DNA from: CAYMJO01 sp964391305
GTDB lineage: Bacteria; Patescibacteriota; CALEFQ01
DNA length: 5,223 bases
Direction: 5' to 3'
Assembly: GCA_964391305.1 (NCBI GenBank)
Contig: CAYMJO010000054.1
Coordinates: forward strand, 1-5,223
The translations under genes were made by a program, and so were the position numbers. Below, piece by piece: positions 1 to 5,148 of the stretch. The number at the start of each line of letters is the position of its first letter. Position 1 is the stretch's first letter. The notes beneath the pieces were generated by a model. That model saw nothing but the letters and a program-made list of their open reading frames with translations, had not been told where the DNA came from and did not search any database.

Positions 1-22
1 AAATTACTAACTAAAATTGCCT

Positions 23-62
23 TAAGGGATTAAAATTTCCTGGGCAAGACCCTTATTTTAAT
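23..62 (+). terminator. Weak hairpin with T-rich tail, possible terminator of an upstream gene
   Basis: A six-base arm TAAGGG (23-28) can pair with CCCTTA (50-55) across a 21-base loop, and a T-rich stretch TTTTAAT follows directly. This resembles a weak intrinsic terminator for a gene lying to the left of the window. A competing pairing exists: ATTAAAAT (29-36) with ATTTTAAT (55-62). The stem is short and the loop long, so confidence is low. No open reading frame of note is seen in 1-115, and no convincing promoter for mreB could be picked out there. Confidence 0.22.
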
Positions 63-115
63 AATTGGGCATCTTAAGTGGTCTAAACGGGCAGACAATT
101 CGAGCATCTAACACT

Positions 116-1138
116 ATGTTTTCAAAAAAAATTGGAATTGATCTTGGAACTTCTAATACCCTTGTGCATGTTCCCAAAAAGGGAATTGTTTTGAATGAGC
201 CGACGGTTGTTGCCATAACCGTGGATGATAACAAGGTTGTTGCAGTCGGTGCAGAGGCAAAGGATATGCTTGGCAGAACACCAGATAATATGATTGCCTC
301 CAGGCCAATGAAGGATGGCGTAATTGCCGATTATAGGGTTACGGAGGCAATGATTCGCTATTTCATAGCGAAAGCGGCGGGAAATTTTCGACTTTTTCGT
401 CCCGAGGTTATGATCTGTGTTCCAGCTGGAATTACCTCGACCGAACGGCGCGCAGTTGAAGATGCTTCAAAGCAAGCCGGAGCCAAGGCTACATATATCA
501 TAAAGGAGCCCGTTGCGGCGGCAATTGGAGCTGGAATTCCCATTGCCGATGCCTCTGGAAATATGGTTATTGATATTGGTGGTGGTACAACAGAGGTCGC
601 TATAATTTCTCTTGGAGGGATTGTCGCCTCAAACTCGGTCCGTGTTGCCGGAAACAAGCTTGATAAAGCTATTGCAGAGTATATTCGTAAAAAGCATGGA
701 CTCGCGGTTGGTGAGCAGACTGCTGAAGATATCAAAATTAAAATAGGCAATGCCCTGCCCGTTGATGAAGAGAATGACGAGGATGTTGAGTCTATTGAGA
801 TTCGCGGGCGTGACATGGTTGAAGGACTTCCTAAAAATGTCACGGTTACTTCCAATGAAGTTACCGAGGCTATACAAGAAGAGCTTCGTGAAATCATCAT
901 GGCAGTAAAAAATGTGCTTCAGGAGACTCCTCCTGAGCTTGCCGCCGATGTTATGGATAAAGGCATGGTTTTGTCAGGCGGTGTCGCGTTGCTGAAAAAT
1001 TTAGACAAACTTATTGCAAAAGTAACTGGTGTTCCATGCTATGTGGCGGAAGAGCCCCTGCTCTGCGTTGCGAGAGGAACCGGTGTTGCGTTGGATAATC
1101 TTGATTCATACAAAAGAAGCATACTTGCGGCTAAATGA
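116..1138 (+). CDS. mreB: Rod-shape-determining protein MreB (bacterial actin homologue)
   Basis: MreB is a cytoplasmic, membrane-associated actin-like ATPase whose filaments guide lateral cell-wall synthesis in non-spherical bacteria. The protein is 340 residues, normal for the family. Visible motifs are phosphate-1 IGIDLGTSNT (residues 6-15), the conserved RPMKDGVIADY stretch, phosphate-2 IDIGGGTTEV (152-161) followed by the typical ISLGGIV, and the adenosine motif GMVLSGGVALL (283-293). The last normally reads GGGALL; here the third glycine is Val290. I chose ATG 116 because MFSKKIGIDLG matches the usual family N terminus. A TTG at 65 would add 17 residues with no family resemblance and is closed off upstream by an in-frame TAA at 62. 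No Shine-Dalgarno sequence precedes either start. No mreC follows; the next gene, 130 bases downstream, is a glycosyltransferase. The family assignment is very secure and the start less so. Confidence 0.97.
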   Translation: MFSKKIGIDLGTSNTLVHVPKKGIVLNEPTVVAITVDDNKVVAVGAEAKDMLGRTPDNMIASRPMKDGVIADYRVTEAMIRYFIAKAAGNFRLFRPEVMICVPAGITSTERRAVEDASKQAGAKATYIIKEPVAAAIGAGIPIADASGNMVIDIGGGTTEVAIISLGGIVASNSVRVAGNKLDKAIAEYIRKKHGLAVGEQTAEDIKIKIGNALPVDEENDEDVESIEIRGRDMVEGLPKNVTVTSNEVTEAIQEELREIIMAVKNVLQETPPELAADVMDKGMVLSGGVALLKNLDKLIAKVTGVPCYVAEEPLLCVARGTGVALDNLDSYKRSILAAK

Positions 1139-1179
1139 TGTCCGTAATGCTTGAAATGTCCATCTGACGTCAGTTGGGC
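1139..1179 (+). repeat. Short intergenic repeat, copy A (after mreB)
   Basis: Directly after the mreB stop codon lies TGTCCGTAATGCTTGA (1139-1154), which matches 15 of 16 bases with TGTTCGTAATGCTTGA at 2368-2383, four bases after the glycosyltransferase stop. A second block, TCTGACGTCA (1163-1172), matches 9 of 10 with TCTGTCGTCA (2406-2415), followed by a weaker match ending in GGC. Copy B carries about 14 extra bases between the blocks. Two blocks in the same order, both just 3' of a stop codon, suggest a related non-coding element or an old duplication of a gene end. The function is unknown. Confidence 0.5.
1164..1173. promoter_or_regulatory. Perfect 10-base palindrome, possible operator
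   Basis: CTGACGTCAG reads the same on both strands and lies 25 bases after the mreB stop, upstream of the probable glycosyltransferase promoter. It could be a site for a dimeric DNA-binding protein. The related position in the second repeat copy (TCTGTCGTCA) breaks the symmetry, which argues against a conserved operator. A palindrome of this length can also arise by chance. Confidence 0.18.
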
Positions 1180-1229
1180 TTGAGTTATTTGGGTCGTATC
1201 AGCAGATATGTATTTTGGATAACTCAAGC
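1178..1229 (+). promoter_or_regulatory. Inverted repeat (stem-loop) upstream of the glycosyltransferase gene
   Basis: GCTTGAGTTAT (1178-1188) and ATAACTCAAGC (1219-1229) are perfect 11-base inverted repeats separated by 30 bases. In RNA the stem could extend inward by up to five G-U wobble pairs (1189-1193 with 1214-1218). No T-run follows the right arm on the + strand, nor does one lie beyond the left arm on the - strand, so it is not a classical intrinsic terminator. It ends four bases before the proposed -35 box at 1233. It might stabilise the 3' end of the mreB transcript or bind a regulator. Confidence 0.4.
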
Positions 1230-1232
1230 GCT

Positions 1233-1261
1233 TTGAGTACTTCGCATATTTCACGTACTTT
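1233..1261 (+). promoter_or_regulatory. Probable promoter giving a leaderless glycosyltransferase mRNA
   Basis: TTGAGT (1233-1238; 4 of 6 to the -35 consensus), a 17-base spacer, then TACTTT (1256-1261; fits the TANNNT pattern of a weak -10). Exactly seven bases separate the -10 box from the ATG at 1269, so transcription would be expected to begin at or next to the start codon. The same geometry is seen, with better boxes, before holB. The match is modest and unproven. Confidence 0.35.
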
Positions 1262-1268
1262 CATTTTT

Positions 1269-2363
1269 ATGCTGATCGGCATCGACGCATCTAGAATAGC
1301 CAAGCGTGAGCGTACCGGCACGGAAGAGTATTCTTATCAATTAGTGAAACACTTGGCAGAGATTGATCAAAAAAATGATTACGTTTTGTATTCTTCGAAA
1401 AAACTTCCAGAGGAATTTTCCAAGGGGCTTCCCAAGAATTTTAAAACAAACATAATCCCACTGCCCAAATTATGGAGCCAGGTTCGTTTGTCCCTTGAGA
1501 TGCTTTTGCGGCCGCCGGATGTTCTTTTTGTGCCCGCACACGTTTTGCCGCTTATTCATGTAAAAAAGAGCGTTGTTACGATTCACGGACTTGAATATGA
1601 ATATTTTCCTGAGGCTTATAGCGGTTTTGCTTTGTGGTATTTGCGTTTTTCCACGAAATTTGCTTTGAAATATGCCAAAAGAATCATCGCGGTTTCAAAA
1701 AACACGAAAAACGATCTTATAAAGTTTTACCGGGCAGATCCGCGCAAAATTCGAGTCATTTATCATGGGTTTGGAAATTTTGGATTTGATCCGATGTCGG
1801 ATGAAGAATTTTTTTCCAAATTTGATTTAAAAAAAGGGAAGTATTTTTTGTATTTAGGAAGGCTTGAAAAAAGAAAAAATATTATAAATTTGATAAAAGC
1901 CTATAATTTGTTTCGAAATAAATTTGGAAATTATTTGAAACTTGTTTTGGGGGGAAACGCGGGCTACGGTTATGAAGAAATTAAAGACGAGATTGGTAAA
2001 AGTAAGTACAGGCGTGATATTGTTGAAACTGGTTTTATTTCTAATTCTCAAAAAAACTCTTTTTTTAAAAATGCGGCCGTTTTTGTTTATCCGACATTTT
2101 ATGAAGGCTTTGGTCTGCCGATTTTGGAGTCATTTTTTGCTGAAACGCCGGTTGTTTGCGGCAGAGTTGCGTCGTTGCCAGAGATTGCTTCCGATGCCGC
2201 GATTTATATTGTGCCAGAATCCGAGATCTCGATTGCCAAGGGGATGATGCGAGCCATAAGTCTTCGTGAAAAGCTCTTGCAGCCGATGAAGATGCAGTTG
2301 AAAAAGTTTAGCTGGAAAAAGTCTGCGGAGGAAACCCTCGATTGCTTAGAAGGTTGGAATTGA
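1269..2363 (+). CDS. Glycosyltransferase family 4 (GT-B fold), substrate unknown
   Basis: Encodes 364 residues with the two-lobe layout of GT4 retaining glycosyltransferases, which move a sugar from a nucleotide-sugar donor to an acceptor, often in exopolysaccharide, glycolipid or glycoprotein synthesis. The start MLIGIDASR, followed by RTGTEEY, fits the usual N-terminal strand and loop. The acceptor lobe has VVTIHGLEYEYFP, with the expected catalytic-region histidine at residue 106. The donor lobe has YLGRLEKRKN (195-204; Arg198 and Lys203 are the usual phosphate-contacting residues) and the signature EGFGLPILE (279-287), an exact EX7E motif, then the PVVCGRVASLPE loop. No signal peptide or membrane segment is seen, so it is probably cytoplasmic or loosely membrane-bound. 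I chose ATG 1269 over TTG 1215 because the latter adds 18 unrelated residues. The gene's middle (about 1800-2100) is noticeably AT-rich compared with mreB. Donor and acceptor cannot be deduced. The neighbouring mreB hints at envelope work, but this is only context. Confidence 0.9.
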   Translation: MLIGIDASRIAKRERTGTEEYSYQLVKHLAEIDQKNDYVLYSSKKLPEEFSKGLPKNFKTNIIPLPKLWSQVRLSLEMLLRPPDVLFVPAHVLPLIHVKKSVVTIHGLEYEYFPEAYSGFALWYLRFSTKFALKYAKRIIAVSKNTKNDLIKFYRADPRKIRVIYHGFGNFGFDPMSDEEFFSKFDLKKGKYFLYLGRLEKRKNIINLIKAYNLFRNKFGNYLKLVLGGNAGYGYEEIKDEIGKSKYRRDIVETGFISNSQKNSFFKNAAVFVYPTFYEGFGLPILESFFAETPVVCGRVASLPEIASDAAIYIVPESEISIAKGMMRAISLREKLLQPMKMQLKKFSWKKSAEETLDCLEGWN

Positions 2364-2367
2364 AAAA

Positions 2368-2422
2368 TGTTCGTAATGCTTGATGTGCGAAAATTGATTG
2401 GAATGTCTGTCGTCATGTAGGC
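2368..2422 (+). repeat. Short intergenic repeat, copy B (after the glycosyltransferase)
   Basis: The second copy of the element described at 1139-1179: block 1 at 2368-2383 (15 of 16 identical) and block 2 at 2406-2415 (9 of 10 identical), with a longer AT-rich insert between them. It starts four bases after the glycosyltransferase stop codon and ends 15 bases before the -35 box of the holB promoter. No strong hairpin could be drawn within it. Confidence 0.5.
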
Positions 2423-2436
2423 ATCTCGAAATATTT

Positions 2437-2464
2437 TTGACTTTCAGCTTTTCTATGGTATTAT
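2437..2464 (+). promoter_or_regulatory. Sigma-70-type promoter of holB, predicted leaderless
   Basis: TTGACT (2437-2442) matches the -35 consensus at 5 of 6 positions and TATTAT (2459-2464) matches the -10 consensus at 5 of 6, with a 16-base spacer. Two ATG codons follow in frame at 2469 and 2472. The usual start distance of about seven bases after the -10 box places transcription at or very near the second ATG. There is no room for a Shine-Dalgarno sequence. This is the best promoter in the window, and it implies leaderless translation of holB. Confidence 0.6.
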
Positions 2465-2468
2465 TACA

Positions 2469-3389
2469 ATGATGGAAGAAGCCCATATTCTTGTTCATAA
2501 GAAAAATTGCGGTTTTTTGGAAAACATTTTGAAAAATAACAGTTTGGGCCATGCGTATTTGTTTATCGGACCGAAGGGCGTTGGCAAAAGGACTGTTGCT
2601 TTGTGGTTCGCGAAAAAGATTTTGCGTGAGGAAAATATAGAGAAATCTCAAAATTTTTGTCAGATTTTGGATGAGAAATCGATCAAAATAGAAGAGGTAC
2701 GCAAGCTTAGGCATTCTCTAAGCTTGAAGAATCCATTTGGAAGACGTCGTGTCATTGTAATTGACGATGCGGCATCTCTTACGCCGGAGGCGCAGAATGC
2801 CTTTTTGAAAATTTTTGAAGAACCGGCGAAGGATGTAACATATATTTTGTTGACGAACAACGTTTCTAGAGTTCTGCCCACGGTTTTGTCGCGGGCACAG
2901 CGTGTTAGATTTACGCAAGGAGATAGAAAACAGATTTTTAATAATTTGATAGAAAAAGGGCTTGAAAGGGAAGATGCCATGCAGATTGCCTTATTTTCCA
3001 GAGGCTGTTTGCGCGAGGCGGAGAGACTTTCGGAAAATTTGGGAGAATTTGTAGATCGTAAAAATTTTTTAAGAGAAGTATTGAGTATTTTTAAAAAAGA
3101 ATATTTTCTTCGTTTCAATTTTATAAAAAAAATTTTGGATCAAGAAAGAAACATTCCGGATTTTTTAACGGATTTTGACGGTTTAATAAAAGATATTCTT
3201 AGCCTGAAGCTTGGAAGGGAAGATGATGTTGCGAACAGATTTTTAATGGATGAGATGAAAAGTTTTGGGCATAGTTTTTCAAAAGAGAAACTGGTGGAAT
3301 TTTTAAAATTTTCTGGAGAGCTTCGATCTCTTTTGTTGAAAAATGTGAATTCCAAATTAGCTTTGGAAAAATTAATGTTGATGGTCTAA
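2469..3389 (+). CDS. holB: DNA polymerase III subunit delta' (clamp loader, AAA+ fold)
   Basis: Delta' is a part of the clamp loader that opens the sliding beta clamp and places it on primed DNA. The 306-residue protein shows LGHAYLFIGPKGVGKRT with an intact Walker A motif (34-42), SIKIEEVRKL (71-80), RRVIVIDDAASLTPEAQNAFLKIFEEP (92-119 region, Walker B-like with Asp99-Asp100), and VLPTVLSRAQRVRF, where the arginine-finger SRC motif reads SRA (141-143). The usual four-cysteine zinc module between Walker A and SIKIEEVR is missing: only about 28 residues separate them and just one cysteine (Cys64) is there. The C-terminal half, about 160-306, is helical and poorly conserved, as expected for delta'. 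Gamma/tau (DnaX) is the main alternative, but length and motif wording favour delta'. ATG 2469 or 2472 is the start, differing by one residue; the promoter position mildly favours 2472. Confidence 0.9.
   Translation: MMEEAHILVHKKNCGFLENILKNNSLGHAYLFIGPKGVGKRTVALWFAKKILREENIEKSQNFCQILDEKSIKIEEVRKLRHSLSLKNPFGRRRVIVIDDAASLTPEAQNAFLKIFEEPAKDVTYILLTNNVSRVLPTVLSRAQRVRFTQGDRKQIFNNLIEKGLEREDAMQIALFSRGCLREAERLSENLGEFVDRKNFLREVLSIFKKEYFLRFNFIKKILDQERNIPDFLTDFDGLIKDILSLKLGREDDVANRFLMDEMKSFGHSFSKEKLVEFLKFSGELRSLLLKNVNSKLALEKLMLMV
2702..2726 (+). repeat. Perfect 9-base-pair hairpin inside holB
   Basis: CAAGCTTAG (2702-2710) and CTAAGCTTG (2718-2726) are exact inverted repeats around a seven-base loop, in the part of holB that encodes KLRHSLSLK after the SIKIEEVR motif. 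No T-run follows, so it is not an intrinsic terminator. It may be a by-product of similar Lys/Ser-Leu codons on both sides, or an mRNA structure that slows ribosomes or affects transcript stability. Confidence 0.35.
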
Positions 3390-3476
3390 TATTTTTTTGT
3401 TCTGTGATAGGTTCCAGATCTATATGAATGAGGAATAAATTTTATACAAATATAAACATTGAAAAAATTAAGTATT

Positions 3477-4577
3477 ATGAAAAACAAAATTTTTAGAGCT
3501 TTGATCGTTTTGATTGTTCCTTTGTTCTTTTTGGGAGCGGGTTTTTTGCCGGGATGTGACAGATCGGTAGACGGCGGATTATTTACAACGCGGGATGGAG
3601 GAAACACATGGGAGCAGAAGGTCTTTGTCTCTGAAAAAGAGAACATCGCGAAGCTAAATGTTTTTTCGATTGTAATTCATCCTACAGAGCCGAACGTAAT
3701 TTATCTTGGCACGCAGGGCAAGGGCGTTTATAAGAGCAGCGATTCCGGTGGCAGTTTTAAAAGAGTTTTGCTAAACGATGTGGATATTTATTCAATAGCC
3801 ATAGATCCGAAGGATTCAAACATAGTTTATGCGTCTTCTCTTTCTGCGGCGAACGGCAAAATTTATAGGTCGCCGAATGGCTTTGAAGAAACGGTTGAGG
3901 AGATATTAATAGAAGCGAGGGAAGGACAGGCCTTGAAAGATGTGGTCGTTGATCCTTACGATGACAGCAGAATTTATGCCGTTTCCCAGCAGGGTGGTGT
4001 TTTCAAGAGTGCGGATTTTGGAGCCTCGTGGTCTGTCAAGAAGTGGTTTGATGCGGCGCTTACGAAAATAGCGGTAAGTCAAAGCGACACTAGGGTAATT
4101 TATGTCGCATCTTCCGATGGCGGAATTTTCAAGACGAGCGACGGTGGCGATACATGGCTGGATTTTCGTGAAGAGGAACTGCCGGCAGTTTCAGAGGACG
4201 AGGAATTGAAAGAAGGTCTTTTATATAGTTTTCCGGGGGCGAATGTGGTAAATGATATAGCTGTGGACCCTGGAAATTCTGATATGGTTTATGCCGCGAC
4301 CGATTACGGTCTGCTAAAATCCGTGGATGGCGGCAGGTTCTGGAAGACCGTTAACTCTCTCGTGGCTCCCGGGACGGTGCCTATTAAAACTGTGGATTTA
4401 GCCAGCGAAAGCTCGAATGTAATATACATTTCTGCAGGTTCTTCATTGCACAAGTCTACGGACGGCGGTATCAACTGGTCGAACTGGCTTTTGCCTACAG
4501 TGAGAAGGATAGAGGCGGTTGCCATTGATCCCAAAGATATGCAGATTGTTTATGTTGGAGTCATGAAGTTGAAGTGA
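3477..4577 (+). CDS. Predicted lipoprotein with seven-bladed Asp-box (BNR/YCF48-like) beta-propeller
   Basis: Encodes 366 residues. The N terminus MKNKIFRALIV, a hydrophobic run (8-24) and LPGC ending at Cys27 form a plausible lipoprotein signal, so the mature protein should be tethered outside the cytoplasmic membrane. Proline at the -2 lipobox position is unusual. The rest is a tandem repeat: a strand of the type IAIDPKDSNIVYA followed by an Asp-box of the type S/T-x-D-G-G-x-T-W. Asp-boxes begin at residues 37, 86, 131 (degenerate, RSPNGFEET), 177, 219, 281 and 326. The N-terminal box has no preceding strand, and the C terminus (350-359) has a strand with no following box, so the two would complete one blade: seven in all. 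An acidic insert sits at about 230-253. Such propellers occur in sortilin/Vps10-like, sialidase-like and YCF48 photosystem-assembly proteins. No sialidase catalytic set is evident, so a binding or scaffold role is more likely. ATG 3477 was chosen over TTG 3459. The 87-base spacer before it (3390-3476) has a T-run after the holB stop (3392-3398, no stem) and a TATAAA at 3451 without a good -35 box. Confidence 0.82.
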   Translation: MKNKIFRALIVLIVPLFFLGAGFLPGCDRSVDGGLFTTRDGGNTWEQKVFVSEKENIAKLNVFSIVIHPTEPNVIYLGTQGKGVYKSSDSGGSFKRVLLNDVDIYSIAIDPKDSNIVYASSLSAANGKIYRSPNGFEETVEEILIEAREGQALKDVVVDPYDDSRIYAVSQQGGVFKSADFGASWSVKKWFDAALTKIAVSQSDTRVIYVASSDGGIFKTSDGGDTWLDFREEELPAVSEDEELKEGLLYSFPGANVVNDIAVDPGNSDMVYAATDYGLLKSVDGGRFWKTVNSLVAPGTVPIKTVDLASESSNVIYISAGSSLHKSTDGGINWSNWLLPTVRRIEAVAIDPKDMQIVYVGVMKLK

Positions 4578-4599
4578 TATATGTTAGTTTTTAAATTAT

Positions 4600-5148
4600 A
4601 TGTCTCAACTGTTTGAAAAAGATATAAAGGACAAACTGGAAAAAGTGTTGGATCATTTTCGCGGTGAGCTTGCGAAGCTTAGAACTGGCAGGGCGCATCC
4701 TAGCCTCGTCGAAGATATTGTCGTTGATTATTATGGCAGTCCAACTTTGTTGAAGCAGATGGCATCGATCTCAACGCCCGAGGCGAGAGTTCTTTTAATT
4801 CAGCCTTGGGATAAAAACTCTGTCAAAGATGTTGAAAGGGCCATCTTGGCATCAAAGCTTGGATTGAATCCTTCCAATGAGGGCGACAAAATTAGGATTA
4901 TGTTGCCCCCCCTTGTAGAGGAGACTCGTTCGGATTTAACCAAGCTGCTTGGCTTGAAAAGAGAAGAAGCCAAGGTCGCCATTAGGAATGTTCGCGAGGA
5001 AGTTATCAGCAGTGTTGAATTACAAGAGGGAATTTCTGAAGATGAAATAGAAAAATCTAAGAAGACAGTACAGAAAGTTGTGGACGAGTTTAACGCGCGG
5101 GTTAAAGATGTTGCGAAGAAGAAGGAGGAAGAGATTATGACGCTATAG
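4600..5148 (+). CDS. frr: Ribosome recycling factor
   Basis: Frr works with elongation factor G to split the post-termination ribosome so its subunits can be reused. It is a soluble, normally essential protein. The 182-residue product carries the family hallmarks: AKLRTGRAHPSL (25-36, usually RASP), VDYYGSPTLLKQMASISTPEAR, IQPWDK, LGLNPSNEGDKIRIMLPPL, AIRNVR (Arg132 falls at the same number as the conserved arginine of the E. coli protein) and a C-terminal KKKEEEIM. Compared with the 185-residue E. coli sequence as I recall it, the stretch between NVR and ISEDE has 12 residues instead of 15, which accounts for the whole length difference. The arginine after Arg132 is glutamate here. ATG 4600 is 22 bases after the lipoprotein stop, so co-transcription is likely. 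No Shine-Dalgarno sequence precedes it; the upstream 20 bases are T- and A-rich. The usual upstream partner pyrH is absent from the window. Confidence 0.97.
   Translation: MSQLFEKDIKDKLEKVLDHFRGELAKLRTGRAHPSLVEDIVVDYYGSPTLLKQMASISTPEARVLLIQPWDKNSVKDVERAILASKLGLNPSNEGDKIRIMLPPLVEETRSDLTKLLGLKREEAKVAIRNVREEVISSVELQEGISEDEIEKSKKTVQKVVDEFNARVKDVAKKKEEEIMTL

Noticed and set aside
65..115. TTG start extending mreB by 17 residues
   Set aside because: The extra residues do not resemble the MreB N terminus, while ATG 116 gives a standard family start.
358..900. Long open frame on the - strand across mreB
   Set aside because: It lies wholly inside mreB, has a low-complexity Ser/Ile-rich translation, and shows no known domain.
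1039..1254. 71-codon open frame on the - strand covering the mreB-glycosyltransferase spacer
   Set aside because: It overlaps the 3' end of mreB and the repeat and stem-loop structures, and its translation shows no recognisable features.
1215..1268. TTG start extending the glycosyltransferase by 18 residues
   Set aside because: The extension overlaps the inverted repeat and the probable promoter, and ATG 1269 gives the expected first beta-strand.
1942..2247. 101-codon open frame on the + strand inside the glycosyltransferase
   Set aside because: It is an out-of-frame shadow of a clear GT4 donor domain.
3350..3368. TTCCAAA/TTTGGAA hairpin followed at distance by a T-run, as a holB terminator
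   Set aside because: The hairpin lies inside the coding sequence and the T-run (3392-3398) is 23 bases away, so it does not fit an intrinsic terminator.
3459..3476. TTG start extending the lipoprotein by 6 residues
   Set aside because: It is possible but unnecessary; ATG 3477 gives a compact signal peptide with lysines right after the start.
656..4860. Six AAGCTT hexamers in the window as a possible uptake or restriction-related signal
   Set aside because: They mostly arise from Lys-Leu and Ala-Leu type codon pairs in coding sequence, and two belong to the holB hairpin; there is no regular spacing or orientation.
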